A stretch of DNA of 64,000 nucleotides from Oxalicibacterium flavum (GTDB taxonomy: Bacteria > Pseudomonadota > Gammaproteobacteria > Burkholderiales > Burkholderiaceae_D): contig NZ_BMCG01000002.1 of the NCBI RefSeq assembly GCF_014635065.1, positions 1 through 64,000 of the forward strand, in the 5' to 3' direction. Below the pieces are notes generated by a model that made no database searches, was not told where the DNA came from, and worked only from the letters and a program-made list of their open reading frames with translations. The translations under genes were made by a program, and so were the position numbers. Positions 21,304-29,750 of the stretch are shown in pieces. The stretch's first letter is position 1, and the number at the start of each line of letters is the position of its first letter.

Positions 21304-22314
21304 TCAGGATAGTGTCCGTATCGAATCGGGCAGGGCAATGCCGGCAGCCTTCGCCCTTTGCACGATGGTCCAGTAATAGCGGTAGCTTGCGCGGTCGTGC
21401 AGCTTGCCTTCGTGCTGGATCGGCCCCCATTGCACGGACTGAGCCTGCGACAGAATTGTCGCGGCTTCGTTCACTTCGCCGAGCTGCGGCGAGAATGCCT
21501 GCACGATGGGTTGAATCTGGTCGGGATGGATGCTCCACATGCGCGTGTAGCCGAATTGGGTGGCAGCCAGTTGCGCATCGCCGGCGATAACACTCAGGTC
21601 GCGGATTTCGGTGGTGACGCTGTGCGATGGCGTTTTCCCGTGCGCATGGCAGGCAGCGGCGATCTCGAGCTTGGCGCGTGCTACCAGCGGATGCGTGAAC
21701 TGGCCGGGCGAACGCATCGCTTCGCCCGGAATCGCGCCATAGTGGGCGGAAACGAAATCCATGATGCCGAACGACAGGCATTCGACCTGCGGCAGCGCGG
21801 CGATCGCGTGCACGTCGGCCAGTGCGCCATGGGTTTCGATCAGGACATGCACGGGCAGGTCGCGGCGGCCGTGCTTTTCGGCATGGCGATTGACAACGGC
21901 GATGGCGTCGCGCGTGTCGGCCACGCCGCCGACCTTGGGAATGACGAGGTAGGCCAGCTTCTGTGCCGCATGTTCGAGGACGATCCGCACGTCGCGCTCG
22001 AAGGAGTCGCTGCCGATGTCATGCACGCGCACGCCGATGCGGCCGAAGCGGTTGTCCTCGCCGGCCAGCAGCGAACCGATCAGGTGCGCATGCGCTTCCT
22101 CGTTGCCGTGGGCAGCGCCATCCTCGCAGTCGAAGGTGATGTCGAAGATCGGTCCTAACTGCTGTTGCAGGGCCAGCGACTTGCGCATGAGTTTTTCGGA
22201 ACCCGCATAGTGGTCGCAGACCGGGATCGAGACCGGGGGGGGGGTGCCTTGAAACAGGACTTCGGAAGGATGCATGTGATGCGTATCGGGTTGGGCTTGC
22301 GTATTGGCTGGCAT
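21304..22314 (-). CDS. HpcH/HpaI-CitE family CoA-ester lyase
   Basis: 336 residues. The TIM-barrel family includes citrate lyase beta subunit, malyl-CoA and citramalyl-CoA lyases/thioesterases. Diagnostic parts are DCEDGAAHG (metal-binding acids), VLIETHGALADVHAI and GIMDFVSAHYGAIP; the C-terminal IHPDQIQPI is also typical. No citrate lyase alpha or gamma subunits are nearby, so a CoA-ester lyase or hydrolase acting on a C4/C5 hydroxyacyl-CoA is more likely. A run of ten G at 22235-22244 encodes Pro-Pro-Pro near residue 26. No ribosome-binding site is evident at the first ATG; Met14 is an alternative. It lies 43 bases after mdh. Confidence 0.85.
   Translation of the reverse strand: MPANTQAQPDTHHMHPSEVLFQGTPPPVSIPVCDHYAGSEKLMRKSLALQQQLGPIFDITFDCEDGAAHGNEEAHAHLIGSLLAGEDNRFGRIGVRVHDIGSDSFERDVRIVLEHAAQKLAYLVIPKVGGVADTRDAIAVVNRHAEKHGRRDLPVHVLIETHGALADVHAIAALPQVECLSFGIMDFVSAHYGAIPGEAMRSPGQFTHPLVARAKLEIAAACHAHGKTPSHSVTTEIRDLSVIAGDAQLAATQFGYTRMWSIHPDQIQPIVQAFSPQLGEVNEAATILSQAQSVQWGPIQHEGKLHDRASYRYYWTIVQRAKAAGIALPDSIRTLS
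22235..22244. repeat. Homopolymer of ten G inside the CoA-ester lyase gene
   Basis: Longest single-base run I see in the window. It is in the early coding part; gain or loss of one base would end translation of the family domain. Confidence 0.95.
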
Positions 22315-22357
22315 GGGAAAGGGGGAGGACGCAGACGGACATCTTCCCCTCGTTCCG

Positions 22358-23347
22358 TCAACTGAGCAGATGTTGGATGCTTTCGCGTTCTTCCAGGAGT
22401 TCCTTGAGCGTCTGTTCGATGTGTTCGCGCGAGAAGGTGTCGATGTCCAGCCCCTGCACGATCTTGTATTCGCCGTTTTCCGTGGTCACCGGGAAGCCGA
22501 AGATGGTGCCTTCCGGAATGCCGTAGGCGCCGTCGGACGGCACGCCCATGGTGGTCCACTTGCCGCCGGTACCGAGCAGCCAGTCGCGCACGTGGTTGAC
22601 CGCGGCATTGGCGGCGGAAGCGGCAGACGACAGGCCGCGCGCCTCGATGATGGCGGCGCCACGCTTGCTGACGATGGGCAGGAAGACGTCGCGGTTCCAC
22701 GCTTCGTCATGGATCAGTTCGGGAATCGGCTGGCCGTCGGCGGTGGCGAAACGGTAATCGGGATACATGGTCGAGGAGTGGTTGCCCCAGACAAAGAGCT
22801 TTTCGATGGCGGTCACGGGTTTGCCGACCTTGGCGGCGACCTGCGACAGCGCGCGGTTGTGATCGAGGCGCAGCATGGCCGTGAAGTTCTTCGACGGCAG
22901 GCCGGGCGCGGATTTCATCGCGATGTAGGCATTGGTATTGGCCGGGTTGCCCACCACCAGCACCTTGACGTTGCGCGAGGCCACTGCATCGAGCGCCTTG
23001 CCCTGTACCGTGAAAATCCTGGCGTTTGCTTCGAGCAGATCCTTGCGTTCCATGCCGGGACCGCGCGGGCGCGAACCGACCAGCAGGGCGACGTCCGCAT
23101 CCTTGAAGGCTGCCGTCGCATCGCTGTGGGCGCTGATGCCCGCCAGCAATGGAAAGGCGCAGTCCTGGAGTTCCATCATGACGCCGCTCAGGGCTTTCTG
23201 AACCTTCTCATCGGGAATTTCCAGCAACTGCAGGATGACCGGTTGATCCTTGCCGAGCATGTCGCCATTAGCGATGCGAAACAGCAGGGAATAGCCGATC
23301 TGTCCGGCTGCACCGGTAATGGCGACACGCATGGGAGCTTTGGCCAT
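22358..23347 (-). CDS. mdh: Malate dehydrogenase (NAD-dependent)
   Basis: 329 residues. Rossmann motif [17 protein letters not shown] near residue 12, catalytic region with substrate arginines ([13 protein letters not shown]), NPANTNAY, and the catalytic histidine in [14 protein letters not shown]. The length and motifs belong to the group of 'type 2' malate dehydrogenases common in Burkholderiales. It oxidises malate to oxaloacetate. The start [11 protein letters not shown] is chosen over a 50-residue upstream extension lacking family similarity. A good promoter lies about 220 bases upstream, leaving a long untranslated leader. Confidence 0.96.
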   Translation of the reverse strand: MAKAPMRVAITGAAGQIGYSLLFRIANGDMLGKDQPVILQLLEIPDEKVQKALSGVMMELQDCAFPLLAGISAHSDATAAFKDADVALLVGSRPRGPGMERKDLLEANARIFTVQGKALDAVASRNVKVLVVGNPANTNAYIAMKSAPGLPSKNFTAMLRLDHNRALSQVAAKVGKPVTAIEKLFVWGNHSSTMYPDYRFATADGQPIPELIHDEAWNRDVFLPIVSKRGAAIIEARGLSSAASAANAAVNHVRDWLLGTGGKWTTMGVPSDGAYGIPEGTIFGFPVTTENGEYKIVQGLDIDTFSREHIEQTLKELLEERESIQHLLS

Positions 23348-23569
23348 ATTGAATCTCCAGGACGATGGTGGATATCGGGTCTGCGTCGAAAATGCTTGCG
23401 TCGCGCAATGATACAGTCGAATACCCGATAAGTCAGCGGGGGTAAAGACAAAGAGCGATGAGGCTGTCACGCGGCTGTCATGTTCGGGCTGGACCATGTC
23501 GGCAATGCCATGCGGAAATCGGCAGCGGTAAAACGTAGTGCGATTTCCGCAGGGCAGGCGCCTGCGGCG

Positions 23570-23598
23570 AGTGTAAGAGTGCCTCAGGTTGATGTCAA
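23570..23598 (-). promoter_or_regulatory. Sigma-70 promoter of mdh
   Basis: On the minus strand: -35 TTGACA (23598-23593), 17-base spacer, -10 TACACT (23575-23570). The predicted start near 23563 leaves about 216 untranslated bases before mdh. Confidence 0.7.
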
Positions 23599-23610
23599 TA
23601 TTTTTATCTT

Positions 23611-23628
23611 ATGTCTTATATAAGACAT
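23611..23628. promoter_or_regulatory. Perfect 18-bp palindrome, probable regulator operator
   Basis: ATGTCTTATATAAGACAT reads the same on both strands. It sits 12 bases upstream of the mdh -35 box and 42 bases before the gntR start, so it is placed to control both. The neighbouring GntR protein is the obvious candidate binder (inference). Confidence 0.65.
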
Positions 23629-23670
23629 ATTTATTTTCATATTTCTCTGGACGCCGGCAGGGGTTTTGTG

Positions 23671-24471
23671 GTGAAATTCTCCGTCATGAGCTCTGCCAAT
23701 CCACCATTGCCAGGTTTGCAGGCGGCGACTTCCTCGGGAGCGTCGGGAGCGGCTTCGCCGACTTTCAGTCCGCTTTACCAGCAGATCAAGAAGCTGATCA
23801 TGCAAAGTCTGCAGTCGGGGCAATGGCGTCCGGGCGATCTGATTCCGAGCGAAATGGAGCTTGCCGCGCGCTTTGGCGTCAGCCAGGGCACGGTGCGCAA
23901 GGCGATCGACGAGCTGGCAGCCGAGAACCTGGTGGTGCGGCGGCAGGGGCGCGGCACCTTCGTCGCCACCCATCGCGAGGCGCGCTCGCAATTCCGCTTT
24001 CTGCGATTGAAGCCCGACGTCGGCGAGGCGCATTACCCGGACAACGTCATCATCGAGGCGCGGCGCGTGCGCGCGCCGGCCGACATCGCGCGCCAGCTCG
24101 ACCTCAAGACCGGCGATTCCATGATCTTCCTCAAGCGCATGCAGTCCTTCGACGGCGCGCCGACCATCCTGGAAGAGCTCTGGCTGCCGGGCGCGAACTT
24201 CAAGGGGCTGTCGCTGGAACGCCTGCTGGAATACAAGGGGCCGATGTACGCGCTGCTGGAAACCGAGTTCGGCATGCAGATGCTGCGTGCGACCGAGAGC
24301 ATACGCGCCGTTGCGGCCGACAAGGAGACGGCCGCCATGCTGCGGGTGCCGCTGCATTCACCGCTGTTGAGCGTGCATCGCGTGTCCTATACCTATGATG
24401 ACAAGGCAGTGGAAGTTCGTCGTTCGTTCTATGTGACGAACGGGCATCACTATCACAACGATTTGAGCTGA
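23671..24471 (+). CDS. GntR family regulator with UTRA domain (HutC type)
   Basis: 266 residues. A Ser/Ala/Gly-rich N-terminal lead is followed by a GntR winged helix (about 38-105: PLYQQIKKLIMQSLQSG, PSEMELAARFGVSQGTVRKA, RRQGRGTF) and a UTRA effector-binding domain (about 120-262: MIFLKRMQSFDG, ILEELWLP, VRRSFYVTNGHHYH). GTG 23671 is taken as start because AGGGG lies seven bases upstream; ATG 23686 is an alternative. It is divergent from mdh and reads towards sdhCDAB, so a role in controlling TCA-cycle genes in response to a carboxylate is likely. The palindrome at 23611 lies in its promoter region, suggesting autoregulation. Confidence 0.9.
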   Translation: MKFSVMSSANPPLPGLQAATSSGASGAASPTFSPLYQQIKKLIMQSLQSGQWRPGDLIPSEMELAARFGVSQGTVRKAIDELAAENLVVRRQGRGTFVATHREARSQFRFLRLKPDVGEAHYPDNVIIEARRVRAPADIARQLDLKTGDSMIFLKRMQSFDGAPTILEELWLPGANFKGLSLERLLEYKGPMYALLETEFGMQMLRATESIRAVAADKETAAMLRVPLHSPLLSVHRVSYTYDDKAVEVRRSFYVTNGHHYHNDLS

Positions 24472-24595
24472 TGCCTCGTCGCCGCGGCGAGATGCATGCA
24501 GGAGACCGGTCTCATGAAAAATATCGATGTCACATGGTGTGGCACATCAAAATCGGTGAAAATGTGGAGTCTGTACCATCCGCGAAAGTCCGAAC

Positions 24596-25009
24596 ATGCC
24601 TGATCCAAGCAAAGCCGCCGCCAAGCCACAGTTCCGGAACATCGGACTGACGGATCTGTCCCGCTACCGCCTGCCACTGGCCGGCATTCTCTCGATCCTG
24701 CACCGAATCAGCGGCGCCATCATGTTTCTGCTGCTGCCGTTCGTCCTGCTGCTGCTGGACAAGAGCCTGATGTCGGAAATCTCCTTCGCCCACTTCAAGG
24801 GCATTGCCTCGCACTGGTTCGTCAAGCTCGTCATTCTCGGTCTGGTGTGGGCCTATCTGCATCATTTCTGCGCCGGCATCCGCCATCTGCTGATGGACGT
24901 GCATCTTGGCGTCGACAAGGACACCGGGCGCAAATCCGCCGTGATCGTGTTCGCGATCAGCCTGCCGCTGACGGCGCTGGTCGCTCTTAAACTGTTCGGA
25001 GCGTTCTGA
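24596..25009 (+). CDS. sdhC: Succinate dehydrogenase cytochrome b556 subunit
   Basis: 137 residues, three predicted membrane helices (about 30-55, 75-100, 112-135). LSILHRISGAIMF carries the conserved Ser/His/Arg of the quinone site region, and HHFCAGIRHLLMD contains the likely heme-ligand histidine. It anchors SdhAB and binds heme b with SdhD. A 124-base gap after gntR probably holds the sdh promoter; it contains the 12-bp palindromes GAGACCGGTCTC (24502-24513) and TCGCCGCGGCGA. It shares one base with the sdhD start (TGATGG). Confidence 0.94.
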   Translation: MPDPSKAAAKPQFRNIGLTDLSRYRLPLAGILSILHRISGAIMFLLLPFVLLLLDKSLMSEISFAHFKGIASHWFVKLVILGLVWAYLHHFCAGIRHLLMDVHLGVDKDTGRKSAVIVFAISLPLTALVALKLFGAF

Positions 25010-25374
25010 TGGCCAAGGACAATATCGGACCGCACCGCCTCGTCGTCGGTGCGCACTACGGACTCAGGGACTGGCTGGCGCAACGCGTCACGGCGATCGT
25101 GATGGCCGTCTATACGCTGGTGCTGCTGGTGGCGTTTCTCGGCGCGAGCGAGATCAGCTACGAAGGCTGGGCCGGACTGTTCGCGCACCAGTGGTTCAAG
25201 CTGCTGACCTTCGTCACGCTGCTGTCGCTGTTCTATCACGCCTGGGTCGGCGTGCGCGACATCTGGATGGATTACATCAAGCCCGTTTCGGTACGCCTTG
25301 CGCTGCAGGTGCTGACCATTCTGTGGCTGCTCGCGTGTGCCGGCTGGTCGGCGCAGATTCTCTGGAGAGCGTAA
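25009..25374 (+). CDS. sdhD: Succinate dehydrogenase membrane anchor subunit
   Basis: 121 residues, three membrane helices (about 22-45, 60-85, 95-118). The conserved segment [19 protein letters not shown] contains the heme-ligand histidine and the quinone-site residues. With SdhC it forms the membrane part of complex II. Its ATG overlaps the sdhC stop. The sdhA start follows immediately, at one base after its stop codon. Confidence 0.93.
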   Translation: MAKDNIGPHRLVVGAHYGLRDWLAQRVTAIVMAVYTLVLLVAFLGASEISYEGWAGLFAHQWFKLLTFVTLLSLFYHAWVGVRDIWMDYIKPVSVRLALQVLTILWLLACAGWSAQILWRA

Positions 25375-25375
25375 C

Positions 25376-27154
25376 TTGGCTGCAATCAAAACCGCCATTC
25401 CCACCCGTCATTTCGATGCCGTGATCATCGGTGCCGGCGGCTCCGGCATGCGGGCCTCGCTGCAACTGGCCGAAGCTGGCCTCAATGTCGCCGTGCTGTC
25501 CAAGGTCTTTCCGACGCGTTCGCACACGGTGGCGGCGCAGGGCGGCATCGGCGCTTCGCTCGGTAACATGGCAGAAGACAACTGGTACTGGCACATGTTC
25601 GATACCGTCAAGGGCTCGGACTATCTGGGCGACCAGGATGCGATCGAATTCATGTGCCGCGAGGCGCCCAAGGTCGTCTATGAACTCGAACACTTCGGCC
25701 TGCCGTTCGACCGCAACAACGACGGCACCATCTATCAGCGTCCGTTCGGCGGCCACACCGCCAACTTCGGCGAGAAGCCGGTGCAGCGCGCCTGTGCCGC
25801 CGCCGACCGTACCGGGCATGCGCTGCTGCATACGCTGTACCAGCGAAACGTGCGCGCACGCACGCATTTCTACGTCGAATGGATGGCGATCGATCTCATG
25901 CGCGACGCCGAGGGCGACGTCATCGGCGTGGTCGCACTCGAGATGGAAACCGGCGACGTCATGATGCTGGAGGCCAAGACCACGCTGTTTGCCACTGGCG
26001 GCGCGGGTCGCATCTGGGCCGCTTCGACCAATGCCTTCATCAATACCGGCGACGGCATCGGCATGGCGGCACGCGCCGGCCTGCCGCTGGAAGACATGGA
26101 ATTCTGGCAGTTCCATCCGACCGGGGTGGCCGGCGCCGGCGTGCTGATCACCGAGGGCGTGCGCGGCGAGGGCGGCATCCTCGTCAACAGCCAGGGCGAG
26201 CGTTTCATGGAGCGCTATGCGCCGACGCTCAAGGATCTGGCGCCGCGCGATTTCGTCTCGCGCTCGATGGATCAGGAGATCAAGGAAGGGCGAGGCGTCG
26301 GTCCGCACAAGGATCACGTGATGCTGGACCTGCGCCACATCGGCGCCGATACCATCCGCAAGCGCCTGCCGTCGATTCTCGAGATCGCGCACAAGTTCGC
26401 CAATGTTGACGCCACGCGCGAACCGATCCCGGTGGTGCCGACCATCCATTATCAGATGGGCGGCATTCCGACCAATATCCACGGCCAGGTGGTGGAGCCG
26501 CGCAACGGCAATCCGAACCACGTGGTCAACGGCCTCTATGCGATCGGCGAATGCGCGTGCGTCTCGGTGCACGGCGCCAACCGGCTCGGCACCAATTCGC
26601 TGCTCGATCTGATCGTGTTTGGACGCGCCGCCGGCAACCACATCGTCGCCAGCAACCTGCGCAAGCGCCAGCACAAACCGCTGCCGGCCGATGCGGCCGA
26701 CATGGCGCTGTCGCGCCTGTCGCGGCTCGAGCACAGTACCGGCAGCGAGCGCGTGCAGGACGTCGCCAACGATATCCGCTCCACCATGCAGCATCATTGC
26801 GGTGTGTTCCGTACCGACGAGCTGCTGCAGGGTGGCGTCAAGAAGATCATGGAGCTCGACGAGCGCCGCAAGCATGTCTCGTTCAAGGACAAGTCGCGCG
26901 TCTTCAACACCGCACGCATCGAGGCACTGGAACTCGACAACCTGATCGAGACCGCCAAGGCGACCATTACCTCGGCCGCGGCGCGCAAGGAATCGCGCGG
27001 CGCGCATGCGCACCGCGATTATGAGCTGCGCGACGACGAGAACTGGCTCAAGCACACGCTGTACTACTCGGAAGGCAATCGTCTCGACTACAAGCCGGTC
27101 GTGACCAAGCCACTGACGGTCGAGACCTTCAAGCCGAAACCACGTACTTTCTAA
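25376..27154 (+). CDS. sdhA: Succinate dehydrogenase flavoprotein subunit
   Basis: 592 residues from a TTG start at 25376 with GGAG nine bases upstream; this gives [17 protein letters not shown], the usual N-terminus, while the upstream frame extension has no family similarity. Rossmann motif IGAGGSGM near residue 18, covalent-FAD histidine in [10 protein letters not shown] (about 47), substrate and active-site residues in [20 protein letters not shown], and the [12 protein letters not shown] signature. It oxidises succinate to fumarate. The TTG may keep its translation coupled to sdhD. Confidence 0.97.
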   Translation: MAAIKTAIPTRHFDAVIIGAGGSGMRASLQLAEAGLNVAVLSKVFPTRSHTVAAQGGIGASLGNMAEDNWYWHMFDTVKGSDYLGDQDAIEFMCREAPKVVYELEHFGLPFDRNNDGTIYQRPFGGHTANFGEKPVQRACAAADRTGHALLHTLYQRNVRARTHFYVEWMAIDLMRDAEGDVIGVVALEMETGDVMMLEAKTTLFATGGAGRIWAASTNAFINTGDGIGMAARAGLPLEDMEFWQFHPTGVAGAGVLITEGVRGEGGILVNSQGERFMERYAPTLKDLAPRDFVSRSMDQEIKEGRGVGPHKDHVMLDLRHIGADTIRKRLPSILEIAHKFANVDATREPIPVVPTIHYQMGGIPTNIHGQVVEPRNGNPNHVVNGLYAIGECACVSVHGANRLGTNSLLDLIVFGRAAGNHIVASNLRKRQHKPLPADAADMALSRLSRLEHSTGSERVQDVANDIRSTMQHHCGVFRTDELLQGGVKKIMELDERRKHVSFKDKSRVFNTARIEALELDNLIETAKATITSAAARKESRGAHAHRDYELRDDENWLKHTLYYSEGNRLDYKPVVTKPLTVETFKPKPRTF

Positions 27155-27164
27155 AGGTCAGAAC

Positions 27165-27875
27165 ATGGCACGCACGCTGAGACTCAAGATCTACCGCTAT
27201 GATCCTGACAAGGATGCCAAGCCTTACATGCAGGATGTGACGGTGGAGCTGCAGCCGCACGACAAGATGCTGCTCGATGCGCTGCAGCGCATCAAGGCAT
27301 CGGTTGACGATTCGCTGGCGCTGCGCCGCTCGTGCCGAGAAGGCGTGTGCGGTTCGGATGCGATGAACATCAATGGCAAGAACGGGCTGGCCTGCACGAC
27401 CAACCTCAATGAGCTGACCGAGCCGATCGTGCTGCGTCCGCTGCCGGGTCTGCCGGTGATCCGCGACCTGATCGTCGACATGACGCAGTTCTTCAAACAG
27501 TACGACTCGATCAAGCCGTTCCTGATCAACGATACAATCCCGCCCGAAAAGGAGCGGCTGCAGTCGCCGGCCGAGCGCGAGGAGCTCGATGGTCTTTACG
27601 AATGTATACTGTGTGCCTGCTGTTCGACATCGTGTCCGTCGTTCTGGTGGAATCCGGACAAGTTCGTCGGCCCCGCAGGGTTGCTGCAGGCGTATCGCTT
27701 CATTGCCGACAGCAGGGATCACGCAACCGGCGAACGGCTGGACAATCTGGAGGATCCGTACCGGTTGTTCCGCTGCCATACGATCATGAACTGTGTCGAT
27801 GTCTGTCCGAAGGGGCTCAATCCGACACGCGCGATCGGCAAGATCAAGGAGTTGATGGTGCGGCGTACGGTATAG
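27165..27875 (+). CDS. sdhB: Succinate dehydrogenase iron-sulfur subunit
   Basis: 236 residues. The N-terminal plant-type ferredoxin domain holds the 2Fe-2S cysteines in SCREGVCGSDAMNINGKNG and the following C; the C-terminal helical domain holds CILCACCSTSCPSFWW and CHTIMNCVDVCPKGLNP for the 4Fe-4S and 3Fe-4S clusters. It passes electrons from SdhA to ubiquinone. Ten bases separate it from sdhA. Confidence 0.97.
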   Translation: MARTLRLKIYRYDPDKDAKPYMQDVTVELQPHDKMLLDALQRIKASVDDSLALRRSCREGVCGSDAMNINGKNGLACTTNLNELTEPIVLRPLPGLPVIRDLIVDMTQFFKQYDSIKPFLINDTIPPEKERLQSPAEREELDGLYECILCACCSTSCPSFWWNPDKFVGPAGLLQAYRFIADSRDHATGERLDNLEDPYRLFRCHTIMNCVDVCPKGLNPTRAIGKIKELMVRRTV

Positions 27876-27912
27876 TCGCGGCCTGTTTCGCATTGCACAG
27901 TCTGGACCGATC

Positions 27913-28182
27913 ATGCCGATATCCCACCAAGCCGACCCAGTGAAACGCGCACGCTTGCGCTGGCGCGGTCGCCGCGGTCTGCTGGAAAACGATCTGATCG
28001 TGACGCGTTTTCTCGATCGTCACGAGGAGACGTTGAGCGATGAAGAGGTGGAAGCCTTTTCCATGCTGATGGAGTTGCCGGACAACGATTTGCTGAATCT
28101 GCTGTTGACACGCAGTGAACCTGAAGGGGAGAGCGACCTTCCGCATGTTCATGCGTTGCTGGCGAAAATGCGCGCAGTCTGA
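27913..28182 (+). CDS. sdhE: FAD assembly factor SdhE
   Basis: 89 residues of the SdhE (YgfY, DUF339/Sdh5) family that helps attach FAD covalently to SdhA. The RxRLRWRGRRGLLENDLI region carries the family RGxxE motif (RGLLE near residue 24), and LSDEEVEAFSMLMELPDNDLL is typical of the helical bundle. It follows sdhB by 37 bases. A T-rich stretch after it (28202-28209) is preceded only by a short weak hairpin. Confidence 0.93.
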   Translation: MPISHQADPVKRARLRWRGRRGLLENDLIVTRFLDRHEETLSDEEVEAFSMLMELPDNDLLNLLLTRSEPEGESDLPHVHALLAKMRAV

Positions 28183-28254
28183 TGCAGGAGGCTGCGGCCG
28201 TTTTTTTATTTGCGATTTCCCGGAAATCGACCCTTGTTACCAGAAGGAAGAGCC

Positions 28255-29556
28255 ATGCCACAAGCACAATCTGACACCAAAGCCACACTGTCGTTTTCCG
28301 ACGGTTCGCCATCGGTGGAGCTGCCGATCTACAAGGGAAGTCTCGGCCCCGATGTCATCGACATTCGCAAGCTCTACGCCGGCACCGGCAAGTTCAGCTA
28401 CGATCCGGGCTTCATGTCCACGGCGTCGTGCGATTCCACGATCACCTACATCGACGGCGACAAGGGCGAACTGCTGTATCGCGGTTACCCGATCGAACAA
28501 CTGGCGGTCAACTGCGATTTCATGGATACCAGCCATCTGCTGCTCAAGGGCGACCTGCCATCGGCAGCCGAGAAGAAGGAGTTCGTCGGCCTGGTCAAGA
28601 AGCACACCATGCTGCACGAGCAGATGCAGTTCTTCTTCCGCGGCTTTCGCCGCGATGCGCATCCGATGTCGGTACTGGTCGGCACCGTCGGTGCGCTGGC
28701 TTCCTTCTATCATGACGCGCTCGACATCAGCGATGCGCATCACCGCGAACTGTCGGCAATCCGCCTGATCGCCAAGATGCCGACGCTGGTGGCCATGTCC
28801 TACAAGTATTCGGTCGGCCATCCCTTCGTCTATCCGCGCAACGATCTGTCGTACACGGCGAATTTCATGCACATGATGTTCTCCACGCCGAGCGAGGAGT
28901 ACCGCATCAACGACGTGCTGGTGCGCGCGCTGGACCGCATCCTGATCCTGCATGCCGATCACGAGCAGAACGCCTCGACCTCGACCGTGCGTCTGGCCGG
29001 TTCGTCGGGTGCCAATCCGTTCGGCTGCATTGCGGCCGGCATTGCCTGCCTGTGGGGCCCGGCGCACGGCGGCGCCAACGAAGCGGCGCTGAACATGCTG
29101 AAGGAAATCGGCAGCATCGAGCGCATTCCGGAATTCATCAAGAAGGCAAAGGACAAGGATTCCGGCTTCCGCCTGATGGGCTTCGGCCACCGCGTCTACA
29201 AGAACTTCGATCCGCGCGCCAAGCTGATGCGCGAAACCTGCTACGAAGTGCTGAACGAATTGGGTCTGCACGACGATCCGCTGTTCAAGCTGGCAATGGA
29301 GCTCGAACGCATCGCGCTGGAAGACGACTACTTCGTCTCGCGCAAGCTGTATCCGAACGTCGATTTCTACTCGGGCATCGTGCAGTCGGCGCTGGGCATT
29401 CCGGTGCAGTTGTTCACCGGCATTTTTGCCATGGCCCGTACCATCGGATGGGTTGCCCAGTGGAACGAGATGATCTCCGATCCGGATCAGAAGATCGGTC
29501 GCCCGCGCCAGCTGTTCGTCGGCGAAACACATCGCGACGTGCAGATCAAGCGCTGA
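28255..29556 (+). CDS. gltA: Citrate synthase (type II)
   Basis: 433 residues, hexameric-type GltA. Catalytic histidines are in [20 protein letters not shown] and [12 protein letters not shown], and the [13 protein letters not shown] segment carries the oxaloacetate-binding arginine and the aspartate region. It condenses acetyl-CoA with oxaloacetate. ATG 28255 has AAGGAAG upstream; the open frame before it is not family-like. It sits between sdhE and sucA, the common betaproteobacterial order. Confidence 0.97.
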   Translation: MPQAQSDTKATLSFSDGSPSVELPIYKGSLGPDVIDIRKLYAGTGKFSYDPGFMSTASCDSTITYIDGDKGELLYRGYPIEQLAVNCDFMDTSHLLLKGDLPSAAEKKEFVGLVKKHTMLHEQMQFFFRGFRRDAHPMSVLVGTVGALASFYHDALDISDAHHRELSAIRLIAKMPTLVAMSYKYSVGHPFVYPRNDLSYTANFMHMMFSTPSEEYRINDVLVRALDRILILHADHEQNASTSTVRLAGSSGANPFGCIAAGIACLWGPAHGGANEAALNMLKEIGSIERIPEFIKKAKDKDSGFRLMGFGHRVYKNFDPRAKLMRETCYEVLNELGLHDDPLFKLAMELERIALEDDYFVSRKLYPNVDFYSGIVQSALGIPVQLFTGIFAMARTIGWVAQWNEMISDPDQKIGRPRQLFVGETHRDVQIKR

Positions 29557-29750
29557 TCGATTCCGAACGGGCAGCATGCATGCACGCTGTCCGATTTGCA
29601 GTTAAGCTCCAGTAATTACCGTTTGAACGTATAGATAACACACCGTCCTTCCCCACAACTTGATGTGCAATCCGCTAACCGGTCAGGCCGTGTCGCGGAA
29701 GGTTGAACAACCCGCTAATCTCGCGAAACGCGAAGAAAGGTGAGCAGAAG

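Noticed and set aside
21304-22314. CoA-lyase gene as a frameshifted pseudogene because of the G run
   Set aside because: The reading frame is continuous through the run with family-like residues on both sides.
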